Positions 28,701 through 42,700 of a DNA stretch of 64,000 bases are shown here, one piece after another. This DNA comes from Paracentrotus lividus (Eukaryota; Echinodermata; Echinoidea; Camarodonta; Echinidae): positions 4,804,540 to 4,868,539 of the forward strand of contig CALNVZ010002100.1 of NCBI GenBank assembly GCA_940671915.1, written 5' to 3'. Under the pieces are notes generated by a model that worked only from the letters and a program-made list of their open reading frames with translations, was not told the origin of the DNA and did no database searches. Position numbers and translations under genes: made by a program. Each line of letters begins with the position of its first letter. The first letter of the stretch is position 1.

Positions 28701-31700
28701 TTTTATTTTTTTGTTCGATGGGCTATCGGGGTGTTTCTTTTTGTTTGTAGTATGCTTCTCGACAGGTATTCTTCTGTACGTGCATAGAGGTGAAAAACTC
28801 TGTTTTGACAGTAACTGCATCATATCACTTTTCAAATGTATTAAGTATCACTATTTTACTCCTTCTTTTTGTTTCTTGAACTTCATATTAGGTTATTAAA
28901 CTTGCTGAAAAACTACGCATCTAACGTGGTCATTGAAGATGATGCAACGGATATGACCTTTGACACAAACAATCTCCGGTACAAAGTTCAAAAGGTCGAC
29001 TCAAGTATGTTCAGAGAATTTGAGAGCACTACCTACACAGCTCACTTCGGCAATGACACAGATGAGGTAAATTTATATAAAACAATGAGCTCTATAATAT
29101 TCAAGTAGGCCTTACATTTCAAGTTGATGTCTATTTTGGTAATGAATGAAATATATACACGGTATAAAATTACTTTTTATCACATGGCCTATGTGGTTAA
29201 AGAATCAGATTTTTTTTTCAAAATTCATTAAAGTTACTTGAATTAAGCTTTTGATAAGGAAGTTTATTAAAAAATTTTAAGAAAACGCAATAGCTGGCAA
29301 GTGCCCTTAAAAATTTGTAATATTTCGCTTTGGGCGAACTATTTTATCGTCGAGCGGTGCAGCTATTATGTAAAATAGGCCTACATCTCATGCTGTATGC
29401 CTGTCTATGATTAAAATGACTTTCTATAAAAGATTCCCATGGTGTCAACCAGCCATGCGTATACAATTGTAATGACAATTGACATTTGTATGCCAAACCA
29501 CAGTGTAATAAATATATTAAATTAATCAATTCATTGTAGAGTATAGTCCAGGATGAAATATGATGAATTACTACTATACAAACGTTTCTCTTTCTGTATG
29601 ATTAAACAGCAACAGTGAATAGTTCTTCAATCATCACTCGAACAGAATAATCAATATCAAACTGCTTATAGTGGAAGCGTTTCATAAGTATAATAACTTT
29701 GAGAATTCAAAAGTATTCACTTTGTTCATTTCGATTCCTATTCAGTAAACTCAATTTTAAAATGAAAATAAAAATTATCCTGCCTTGACAGCTAAATCAT
29801 ACTTTGAAAAGCGAGTTTATCCTGGCAATTTAAGGGTTATCAAATAAATTAACATGATATTCATTGACGTATACAGATTTACCATACTAAGTTTGGAATA
29901 ATATTACATTTAAAATTAGAATAAAGAAAGTCGTATAAGATGTCAGGCATATTTCTCCTTGGCTTTATAAGTCATATAATCATGATAATCGATTTGAATT
30001 AAAATTTGCAGGATATTTATTATCAATCTATATATTTCCCCTATCAATTTTTTTCTTTACAGTCGAAAGGTGTTTCTATCTTTCTCCCATACTCGATAAT
30101 AAATCAAGATGACTTTGCTGCTTCACAAGGTTTACGTATGCGTTTTACTGCTTTAAAGAACAGCAAAGTGTTCGTCAACAATGATACTCAACAGCAAGCA
30201 ATGATCAACACAGAGAACCAGTTCATCATATCAGCAGAATTGACGAGTTATCGAGTCAGCGATCTGAGTGTGCCTATAGAATACAGCGTACCAACGCCAC
30301 AGGTAAGATCCCTGCCAGAAAATAAACACAGAGTCAATCAAAGTGTGTCCACAGTGTGGAAACACTGTGAAAATGGGCCAAATCCACACAATGAACTCTG
30401 TGAACATAGTTTCCGAGTCCTTCACAATGTGACTACTGTGTGGATTTGGCACAGTTTTACACAGTTTTGGTATTGGAAACAGTCTGAACATAATGTGACC
30501 ACACTGTGTCACATTGTGTTCAGACTGTGGGACACTGTGTTTAGGAATATTCATCATATTGCACTTTTTTCATACAGGATTTCATTTCTGTCACTCGTTA
30601 TCTCTTTTCTATATCTTATCTATATCTTATCTATAAATTGCTATTTTCTATTAGTACTTTTTCCCCTTTTCACAGATTTATCTCTATTTATCTCTTCTTA
30701 TGCTTTTCCCAACCTTAACCAATCTTTCCAATGCGACCTTCAATGTAATTTTCTAATGGTAATTCCAAAATTAATCGTTTTGTATCGAGCTATAAATATA
30801 GTACATGTATGATTGTTGTGCTCTCGAAGAATAATCATGCTGCATGCTAAAGGAGAATAGCATAGGGTAGAGTCAACCAAGTTACTTTAGAAGTTATAGT
30901 AAGTTAATATCTACTGTAGATGGGTAATGTAGGGCAGCTCATAATTGCATTTTGAAACTGTCATCTTTAAGATTTAATCACTAATTGCCAGCAGAAATTA
31001 AATTGATAATTGTAGAAGTAACGAGAAATGTGTAGTATATGAGGAGTTTACATCTACTGAAGATATCACCAACTTATGTTTATCGCTTTTCGAATCTTCA
31101 TTTCCGGAGCTCCAGGGAGCACAATATGCTCCGCCAGTTCCTCATTTAAAAAAAAAATGCTAATTTCATACAATTTGGGACCAAACCCCGTAACTTAATA
31201 TATGACTATCTCTAACATCAACCATACATCTTTGACAAATTCAAAACAAACAGTTGGCGCAAATGTCGAAGTAAAAATATTGGTGGAGCATAATGGACTA
31301 CGGAACAAAATGCTCATCAAAGGCATTCATTATTTGATTGTTGATTTTTTTTTCCCTTCTTCTTCTTCTCCTTCTTCTTTTCTTGTTTTTGTTTTTGTTC
31401 TTAATATAATGGGTTCACATCTACCACAGATATCACTTATAACCAAAATAAAATTAAATAAATAAAAATAAAATGCATTTTTTTTTTTTAAATCAAGATT
31501 ATTTGCCAAATCATTTTAGATGTCATTGTAATCGTATTATGCCACTTGATCTGACTCCTGCTACCTCTGCTTTAACGTGCTGTTAACACATTGCTAAGCA
31601 CCCAGGTTGTCTAATTCACATGCAAATCACGCATCTCCGTCGGAAAAGAATAATTGTTTATCCTGCCTTTTCAGCACCCTAACGATATCACAACAGTTTG

Positions 31701-32937
31701 TGTTGGGCTCTTCATGTATTTGTCTTCGATTCTAAATTCCTAACATCATCCTAAAAGCTAACAATGTTCTCCTTTCTTTGCGATATGTAAAAAGGTCTCT
31801 CTTGAAATAGGAAAGGAAAGCTAGAATAGATGGTATGGAGGCGTGATGTCTCCCGACGTGGTGGAATTGTTTGAATATTTAGGCGGTAAAACCTGTCGAG
31901 GTGTATTCCGATTGTGTTTATTTAGTTTAGGTTTACCCCCGGGTGTACGGGACACTCTCAATATGGATTCTAACTCCTTGAGGGGCTGTCCAGATACTCC
32001 AGGGGATAAAAATATTCATCTGTCTTTCGGATTCCTTGTGGATATGTCATAATGATGTAGAATCGCAGTGTGGATAGCTCAGTATCAGTTATTCGTGAAG
32101 TTAAGAAAAGGAAATCAAAATCCCAATATTATTATTAATGGTCAGTCTATTATCCTTATCAATATTCAGAAGTCAAGTTTAGTGAATCGCTTATTCAATA
32201 CAATAATTCTATTCGATATCAATGAAAAAAGAAAAATTCATACGGGTTTGTGATTAATGTCATAAAAAAATACCCTATTAATTTATGTATTTTAGTTGAA
32301 AAGTTTGTCTAAATCGGCTTTATAAACTGCCGTTATATACTGTTAATGGCATTAATATGTCGTGGAAATAGTGGTTTGAGACACATTGATAAATCACCAA
32401 TGATCACCGTAACTCGGTTTATACAGAATGTCATTCAAACGAAACATAAATCATCAAACGCAGTAGCCCTAGCTGTGTTTTTTAATCTTTTGGATTGACA
32501 TTTCATCTTTATTGCCTGCACGTTCTTTACGTTGATAATGCAGAAACAGTGAATATGCCATTTCAAAAGTCGTATAGGATCATCGACGATTTCATCTGTC
32601 CACACTAGGCAATGATCATTGTTCTTTACCTGTCTCATTCTATGTTTGGCCCAACAATCAACCCCTCTCCCTAGGCCCTACTCTCTCTCTCTCTCTCACA
32701 TACACACACCCGCACCCTCACCCTCACATACACACACGCACCTTCACATTACGCACACACATACCGTTAATTCCCTTCTCTACTTTCCACCCATTCATCT
32801 ATCTCCATCTCTCTCTTTTCTTTTTTTCCTGTCTCCTTTTACTCTATACAACTCTCTCCTATATTTGCTAAATCCCCCTTCTCTTCCTCTTTCAGTATTT
32901 TTTCCTCCTTTGTTCTACTGCCTGTTCATTCTAAGTT

Positions 32938-32992
<55 letters not shown>

Positions 32993-33137
32993 CTCTATCT
33001 CTCTCTCCTTTTATTCTATACGATTCTCTCTAATGTTTGCTTTAATTCAGCCCTTGCCCATTCTCCCCCTTTTTAAGTATTTCTTTCTCTTCTATTATAC
33101 TGTTGTTGTTTTTTTTTTAACTCCAAGTTCTCCTCAC

Positions 33138-33183
<46 letters not shown>

Positions 33184-35710
33184 TTATTGCTCTCATTGCT
33201 TCCTTCATTTCTCCTCTGTCGGTTTGTTCCTACCAAGGCATCGTATTTCTCTTGGGAATTAGCCCCCAAATTCGTGTAAATACGACAGCTTTTAGTGTTA
33301 ATTGATGACGTCATTTTAACCTACATCTCCCAGGCCTGTGTCAATTGGCCAATACCTCTGATGAAATTCCATCATGTATTATGAGTGACGTGTATATGCC
33401 ACACTTCAAAAAGTCAAGTTATCAATTTCCCAGAGTGTATTTGATCTTTTTCTGACGCACGCGGTACAAAACCATCTCATCCTTCGGCCATTTGCCAGTA
33501 CAAATTTATTTTCAATGATATTTGAGCTTTGAATATTCCTCGTTGCCTCGAAATCTTCTAGTAATGATCCTAAATAAACATGATCACTGAGCACTCACAT
33601 TATTGATTGACATTGAATATTAGTGCCCAAATTTATTCTTTTTTAATCAATTGTTTTCAGACAGGAAGCAGACTTCCTATTTACATTAAACAGACTGTGA
33701 ATGTTTCATTATACAAATTAATGAAGGATATCGTTAAATACACAAACTCTGTCAATCAGATATTCATTGTTTTATAACAAACAGTCATTATAAGCGAGGG
33801 GAAGGGTATACCATTTATTGCTTTTAGTTTTATGGTTAATGGGCTTCGTTCTAAAGTTTGAGGACAATTCATTTAGGCTTGAGGCTTTTAGTACTGTCCT
33901 GCTGCATGCCATAACCATGGACATGATGGACAAAACGAACGGATTATAATTGGGAGAAATGTCTAGTTAATGCACTGAGTTGAACGGTTTTGATTTTTTT
34001 AAAGTCCTCAAATTTTTCTTTATAGGTATTCAATTAAAATTTTCATTTTGCAGGAAGTTCTCATTGTCATATCATTTAGAGCTTGCTCAAGTGTAATATC
34101 AATTATTCATTCTTATAAGATGATAAGCGACTTATAGAAGATTATTCATGCATGACCTTCAAGGTTTACCATGGCGTCATAAATGTAGTTAATGAACCAA
34201 ACTAATGTGATTTCCTCTATGCCGACCAAGTCTGATGATAGTTTGCATTGGTTTCAGATTATACTTCGATTGAGTATTAGCTAAACAAATATTGATATAA
34301 TCAATTATATTATCATGTTTTGATCGCAATAGCGATTAATTTGATATGCATACATATTTTTCAAAGAATCTGTTGCGATTATGGATGTGAAAAAATTTTA
34401 ATACAATATCATCCTGGATGACCAAAGGGGATAACGAGATGGATATTAAACATTTTATTTTCTTTATGTTTATTAATAATTGCCCTTTCAATGTCTCTTT
34501 ATTTCCTCCAGGATGGAAACAATTATACCTGTGTTTACTGGAACACTGTCGGTGAGTGCCCTTAGGAGTATAGACATCTTTTAAAATGTCAGTCCGTACT
34601 GTCTTCTTGTCTTCCAATGAGATAAATTGATACAATCTTATTGCCAATCTTATTTTATTATGTAGCCGCTGGCTAGCCCAACATGCTAGACGGTCCAATA
34701 TAATCATCTTTGGTTAGGTTTTCTATTAACTTAAGATTTCGTATAAAGTTTAACATAAATGATAGCATCTTTGAAAAGAAGCAACGTCTTTTATAAATGT
34801 TTTGGTATTTCCTCAGGGCTGAACTGCGATTGCAATTAGAATGATTGGCTTTCCCCTTAAAGGCTTATTGATTGAAATTCAGATTCATTATTTTCTGACG
34901 AAGGACTTTTTGACAAAAATAATGCTGTACGTATCACACTGTGTAAAGAACATGCACACTGTGATATAATAAAAAATCATAATAATGGATTTATATAGCG
35001 CATAATAAATAATTATTATTACTTAATTCTCTATGCGCTTGACCATACAGTATTCATAATCCAATCGGCTGATTAACTCACTGTGAATCCAGATTGGATT
35101 ATGAATACAGTATATTGCATATGCCGGGTACACAATCCACAGTATATGCCAACATTGTATCACATTGTGGTAAAATTATAGTGCATAGACCCTGAATATT
35201 GTTGCTTAATATTCGGTAAAACAAGTGTTTTAAACTGTGGAAATACCAAAGGCAGATGAAACAGTATGCAAGTGTTCCACTGTAGTAATGCATGTAATGA
35301 TAGCTCATGAAACTGTTCCTATTTAATCACAAATCTCCCAGAAAAAAAATCTAATTTACTTCCAAGTTTGAATCAAACGTCAAATACAAGCATGATTTTA
35401 AAAGATGGTGAAAAGCACTCCGGAATGCTTGCATAAGGTGTTTTCAAAATAAATTAAAAAATAAGCTATGTTGTGAAGCAATCGAGTCTTGACTTTTCAA
35501 TCGTGAAATTATGAGAGAGGGCGTGGCTTGAATTGGATTACCAGTCTTCTTAATAGGCTTAAGTATGGCTCGAAATTGGATTAAGATTAGCATTAACATC
35601 CATTTTCCAAGGTAAAGATGATAATCATTTGAAAGTACTAATAATGCACCCAATCTTTTGAAAGATCTCCCTCAATCCATTTGACANNNNNNNNNNNNNN
35701 NNNNNNNNNN

Positions 35711-35793
<83 letters not shown>

Positions 35794-36710
35794 CCTGTTA
35801 TGTCCTATCTTATTATGTTTATTGCCCTTCGTCTTAAGTCATTGTTATGTATAGGCCTATGGTGTTACTTTAAAATTGTAGCCTTTCATAAATGAATGCG
35901 CCATTCTTTATAAACCTCTCTATTATTAACATGTTTGGACAAATATTGTTTATTTCATGGCGCATAATTATCTCATTGTCAGGTAGTTATATAGAAAGGC
36001 CCATAGCTCATCTTTTATTTTGTAGCAAATCACAATTTTATGATTTTATTTCTCTTTTTTTTAAAAATATTTATTAATTTGGTGCAATATCTGAAACAGT
36101 AAATTTGACTTAGGCAAACTTTAGCTTTTCAACATGCAACTGTTTATATCCTTGTAGTGCTCATGTCTTTTTTCTCCTGCCCAACTATCTAATCTTTAAT
36201 CATCGTTTCATGTTCTTGGTTAATGTAGAGAAACGTTGGTCACGTCATGGAATTAAAGACCTTTCATCTGATGCTAATACTTCATATTGTTCCTCTAACC
36301 ATCTCACTTACTTCGCTGTTATTTTGGTGAGTTATTTATATTTTCATATTTCCGTTAATAATACCTCCATTTCCCGCTTGCTTTAAATCCAAATTGATGT
36401 GGAGTTTTATCTATTCCATAAGCAAATGTAATGTTCATTTTTTTTTTTTTTGTGTGTTGGGTTGTTTTGGGTTGTTTTCTTTTTCATTGAAGATTATTTA
36501 AGTGCACTGTACACATTCAACTCTGGTTGAAATACTCTCATGTTGCACGACTGTTTGATACTATACACAGAGAAATTTTTACAGAAGTCTTGTCTCGAAT
36601 GTATATGAATAGAAATATACCGGTTCCTATTTTACCAAACCTACAGGACGCTTGGAGAAAAAGAAATATGTGTGCGTACTTGATAATGATGATGATGATG
36701 ACGATGGTGG

Positions 36711-36768
<58 letters not shown>

Positions 36769-39700
36769 GATGATGATGATGACGAAGGTGATGATGTTGA
36801 TGATGATAAAGATGATGATGATGTTGATGATGGTGGTGATGATGATGTATGACGATGATAGTGTTGATGATGAGGATGATGATGATGATGATGATGAAAA
36901 AAAAAACAGATGATGATAATGATAATGATGATGATGATCCATAATGATGATGGTGATGATGATTATCATGGACTGATAGTGGTGATGATGATTTTTAAAA
37001 TAAAGTGATAATGCCCACTAATGTACTATAAATCAGTCGCCGATTATTCCATATATCTCATAGTGCATTCTTTACGACACTGATAAAATAACGTTACTGA
37101 TCAACAATATATACATGTACCTTAATTCATGTCGGTTATTAAATACTGATCATGGAATGTCCAACGGCCTTGCACATAAATTGCAATTGTAAATACTGTT
37201 TAGAGGGTATATAGAGCATTGGTAATGTGATACAGGTTGATAATCAATAAGAACATTTTAATTCCGCTGCGTTTCCCTCATTAATTTCTTGTTAGGACGA
37301 AAGGTTAAACGTTGCGTGATGAAGATGATTACAGACTGGTAATAATAATTACCCTAAACCCAAATACCTGGCGTCCGATCTACTCTTTCAGGGCAACAAT
37401 TCCAGCCCAATTGTCGGAGATCATAATTCAATATTATCAACTGATCATGGATGTTTAGCTGTCATGGTTTTGAATTATGAACCATTTTTTTTCCTTAATG
37501 GAAAATAATTCCATATTTACTAGTTTTGTTGCTAACACTCAATGAATTCACTGAACGTTATTTTTTTCATTCTCTCTGTTCGGTAGAGAAAAGACTTTTA
37601 AATAAACCATTGGAATCATAAAAATTATCGTCATCGAATCGATTGGTCAAATATTTTTCGTAAGAGCTCACAAACTCAATTTCCCAGGGCTGACATTCTC
37701 AATCTTTCTTGACAGCAACTTGTCAATTCACTGAAGAATTATTCCTCAATTTATCATAAGTCAAAAATCTGTTCGTGGATTAGAAAATAATACAATAATG
37801 GGAAAGTATAACCTTTCAGTAATATATATATATTATAAATAGACCTAATTATTTCAAAACAGGTTGATAGTCATATTTGATCTTTTCAATTATCAAGATA
37901 TAGGGCACATTTTAAAAAGTTGGTCGGAATTAAAAAAATAAATATTTTCCCTTGTAATACCTATCATCTGAAAAGATCGTGCCGCTGTGTATTATAGCTG
38001 CTGTTATTTGAACAAACATGAATAATTCAGCTCCCTGGCTTTTAAGACTAGAGAAATCCTATCTGGAGGGATGTTGTATCTGAATATCAGTTTACCTATG
38101 CAGACTTTTTTAAGTATTACATAGATACTCTACAAAAACAGCTAACTTGAGCATGTTGGAGTTTCATAACAGCCAACTTGAGCATGTAGGGTGTATGTTT
38201 CATGTAAAATATCCCCGCCTAAAGCCAAAATGGACTTGCAGATAGCAACTTGAGTATATAGGACAGAAACCTCAGTCTTGTTTTACCATTGCTTTGTAAA
38301 ATGTCGACTCTGACATTAGTCGATTCATCAAAAACAAAAGAAACATTTCATGGTGTCGAAAGTATACAGTATGTCATAGAAAAAGTAAACCCAACTTTGA
38401 GAGCCTCATAGTAAAATTTCAAAACTTTAACATTAACTTTTATTTCATACAAAAGAGTAACTCATATTCTTACCGATGATACCAAACTTAAATATGTGCT
38501 GCATTGGGTGACTGAGCAATTTGGGCTTTCGAAAGCGAGAGTCAACCTTGTACCAACTTTGGGAAAAGGCAACCCTTGCATTTCAACATTCTAAATAACA
38601 TTTTGTCCTATATGAATGGACGCAGGAAGGATTACCCCAAACGGTAAATGAATGATCAGAAGGACAGGGTTGCTTCTGCCAATAATTGATATTCTTTTTG
38701 ATAGCTTGTATTTATCAGTGGATATATGAGTTCCTCTTTAACATGAAATGAAAATTAAATGTGTTCACTTTTTTTCTTGGACGCAATGTAGATGAATAAT
38801 TTATGTTCAAGCGATCGATTTTACTAAGCATGTGCTGTTTCTAGATACAAATCAATTAATGATATTATGAACGCCACTTATGTACATACTGGTATAGGAT
38901 GTGGGTTGGCGCCCCATGTATGCCAGACATGCTTATTGTGAAATAGAAAAAACATGACACGAGCATAGCTATTGAGTATTAAAGGTGCTATGGGATATCT
39001 TTGGCAGATCTGAAAATATAAACTTTCAAATTCGAACTTAAATCGCTTAATAAATATGTAAACTATAGAACTTGACAAAAATCAAAAGCCGGAGTCCCGA
39101 TTAAATATACTATATTTGTTATATTGATATAAAACAAATACATGAATTTAAATTCCAGCAGCGGATTCAGGCTGGGGCGTCCCCTGCGGCCCCCCCCCCT
39201 CGAAAATCGCTCATTGACTGTAGGTATTAAAATTAAGAAGATCTCGTCGCCCCCCCCCCCTCATTTCCTAAGCCTGGATCCGCTACTGAAGTTGGCATAT
39301 CATTTTGTTTCATTGATTTATAAAGATTCGTATATTTATGTATCGAATTAGAAACATTTTTCTTTTTTTAATATAGGATACTGGATATTCTGAGCCGATC
39401 CCTGAAGAGCATCATCTTCCTCTGCACATTATCTCTCATCTAGGGACCGCCTGCTCAGTGTTTGGGCTTGTTGCTACCATACTAACTTACTCTATCTTCA
39501 AGTAAGTTTATACTCTTCTCTGTATTTGAGCTTGTTGTTACCATACCAACTTTTAAAAAAATGGCATGTTTATATATATATTTGCATGACTGTATAATCT
39601 TAATTATACATTTCAAAAACTTAGTTGTCGAGATAACAATATCTGTATGTGGACACAATACAGATACCGATCAAACCCATGGTGTTAATAACACATTCAT

Positions 39701-42700
39701 AGTAGTATCCATCTTGTTTTTGAATTTCATGTAAGTTAGCTTATTGCACAAATATTTTTTTATGAACAAAAACGGAAAACTGCCTGTGACTGTGCCGACA
39801 AAAAAAAATGTATTTATAATATATACATATTTATAATATAATACAGTATTATAATATATAATATTTCGAGTTCAAAGACCTTTGCAGAGAAAAATATGCG
39901 ACAGCACACCTCACGTAGACGTGTTTACGTGTCCTATCACTGAACGAAAGTTTATGGCTGTAGGCAAAATATTCTACCTGTAATTATTATCCGAGCTCAG
40001 ACACGCCAAATAATTACTTCCTTTCTACGAAGAAAAAATATATACGAAGAAGCAGAAAAACAAGCAGCTATGATTATGAAATGTATATATCTTTAAAATA
40101 AAAAAAAATGAGAACATATAACCTGTATGCATGGAAGGTCATTAGCAAATTGGGAACACTACTCGGAAGCTCCCAATGGCAAGGTCATCGGCTGATGATA
40201 GTGTGATGTCATCCATGTCAGAGGAGGAGACTTTAACTAGAATATAAATGGTTACAAAATATTATCTTTAAATATAAGAAGGCGAGGATGGTGCAGACTA
40301 CTTAGAAAAATTGGTGGTGATAAAAAAAAACCTAGATTATTATTTTGACCTCAGTTTTTCATTCACCAAAATATCAAGGGCTGTTTTCATTTTTGTTATT
40401 GTTGTTGTTCTATTTGAGGATTTTTTATTTTTTTTTTTTTTTTATTGTTGTTGTTTTTGTTGGGGGATTAGGTAATAGGATTAGGTAATTGGCATTATTG
40501 TGCTTATGGTTTTTATAGATTTGAAAATATATGAATTATTACCCACAATTATCTCCAGCACCAAAAGCAATACTGTATCATTGCATCTGCTGGAAAATGA
40601 ACGGGGAAACAATATACTTTAAAATTGTACAGTGTACAATAAATGCCAAATTACGTCAACCATTTAATAAAACACAATAAGGTAGCTAGGCTCATCATGT
40701 GGCCTTCGGCTTGTCATTTCATCATTAAGACTTGTTCTAATCATTAAAAAATTGCTCCTTTTCTGCAATCCATTGACAAATTTTAAATTATTGAATGGAA
40801 ACCAGAGGAAGGACAAATTACGACAGCTCCAAATAGCATAGATCTGACCTCAAATCAAAACTGTAATTACAGATAATACGCTAAAGATATAATGATCTTG
40901 ACCTCAGTGCAGTGAGAGCCATTATTTGTTTTATGGTCAAGAAATCTTTTATGGTTCTTCGAAGCAATAAACAGGAAATTGTGATTTGAGGAGAGAGAAT
41001 ATCAAAAAGCGATTATGATTCGTTCATTACTATATTTAGGCTTATTTTGAGTTGAATCTTTGTTAATTTGCATTTCACTAATATTACTAATATCAAATTT
41101 TGTTTTTGTTTTTCTTTGCTCAAATTTATTGAAGTCAACATGTCGTGACACGTTTGTCGAGAAAGAAGATCAGTGTATCAAAGTAGTCACTCCTCCAAAC
41201 TACAAAAGATATTTTTAGAAGTGTATCATTTCCAAAACATTTATCCGGAATTCTTATTGGAGCAAACCCCATTTATTGTTCGAAATTCCTTTTAATTGGT
41301 CGTTAACGCGTGTTTATCTTGTTTCATTCTTAGTGCACAAAGTTATCTTGTTATACGTTGAGAACTTATTTAATGTGAATTATTCTTCACCTTTTTCTTT
41401 TCCTTTCATTTTTATTTAACATAATGTTCTACTTCATACACCCTGGCCATGTGCCCCAAATCCTCTTTAACATCGCTTGATACTCATGTTAAACAGTCTT
41501 ACAAACACTTCTAATCTTCCATTACCCCTAAAGCTTCACTGCCTTCTTTCTTTCACCTATACACCCCCATCTACGATCCTCCTAACCTAGTTATGCCAAC
41601 AAGCCTTAGGCTTCTGATGAAAGATGATTTCAGAATTGTATGACATTCGATACCCAATCAGAATAAATGTTGCGTGTCATCATGTGAAACATTCCATACC
41701 TCTTAGCCTAATTCCTTTCTTAAAGATATGAATCTTTCAAGAAATGCTTTTCATGTTTTTCTCCATTAGAATCTTAAGACGCACCTCATCTGGTAAAATC
41801 CTGATCCATCTAAGCACCTCTCTCCTTGCCCTCAACATCACCTTTGTTATTGACACGGTCGCCATGGTAACAAACACCAGACTAGGCTGTAAGATGACTG
41901 CTATGTTCCTGCAATATTTCGTATTAACCACGTTCATATGGATGGGCATGGAGGCTGTCAACATGTACCGAACATTGGTCCAAATTTTCCAGAAGAAAAG
42001 CGCCACACATTTTGTCTTAAAGGGAGCGATCATAGCTTGGGGTAAGAAATATTATTGCTCCTATATTGCTCCTAATTATTAACGTTATTTTATAGACTGA
42101 TTTATGAATATTGGTCTTTAACATGTTTAAGAAAGTAGGTTTGACGGTACAAAGAAAGTCAGATGCTAGTATTGAATCAGTATATTTCAATCAAAATCTG
42201 AGGTTATAAGATTTAATATCACTCTTAACCTGTTAAAAATAAAAGTATCGAATACCTATTGTTCTGCACTCGTCCTACGCGTATACTGATTCAAAATTCG
42301 AGCGAAAAACAGAGTACCAACAAAAAAATCGTTATAAAAGTTTATGTAAAGGATTATGTTACCATCTTCAATGGCTTGATGTATTTGAAACTTGATCGGT
42401 TAGAATTTTACTCTTTTTTTTTTTTTTTTTTTTTCACTTACAGGACTGCCAGCGATACCTGTCGTCATAACCGCATCGTTGGATATCGATCTATATCGGA
42501 AGCTTCCTCTTAACGAAATGTGAGTAGCTCCTCATTTTTGGCGCCGAATCATTTCGTATTGGAAGCTACTCCCTTTACGTCATAAGCAGTTGAAAGATAT
42601 GTTTTATCATTTGTGTCGATAGATTTTTCTCTCATTTTTGGCGCCGAATCATTTCATAGTAGATGCGACTCCATCTTCCCCGTTATACATGTATATATAT

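Larger units (their letters stand above)
7647..28891. other. 21-kb GPCR intron
   Basis: Holds the repeats listed separately. Stretches at 9240-10130, 10540-12370, 13040-14000, 14150-15950, 17660-18810, 19900-21820, 22003-23020, 24863-26386 and 27953-28660 show no recognisable gene or repeat beyond short duplications (for example a 65-base tandem pair near 22340-22400 and a related pair at about 15035 and 15375). Confidence 0.6.
30546..34511. other. GPCR intron between exons e and f
   Basis: Contains the dispersed repeat at 31846 and the simple repeats at 32680-33183. Otherwise AT-rich sequence without a visible gene. Confidence 0.6.

Noticed and set aside
30006-30812. 268-codon continuous frame
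   Set aside because: Only 30063-30302 is a real exon; the remainder is intron and a CACTGTG-type repeat that happens to stay open.
32619-33305. 228-codon Ser/Leu-rich frame
   Set aside because: Made of CT, CA and TA microsatellites in a GPCR intron.
36527-36969. Poly-Asp, poly-Met and poly-Ile open frames
   Set aside because: Produced by the GAT triplet repeat.
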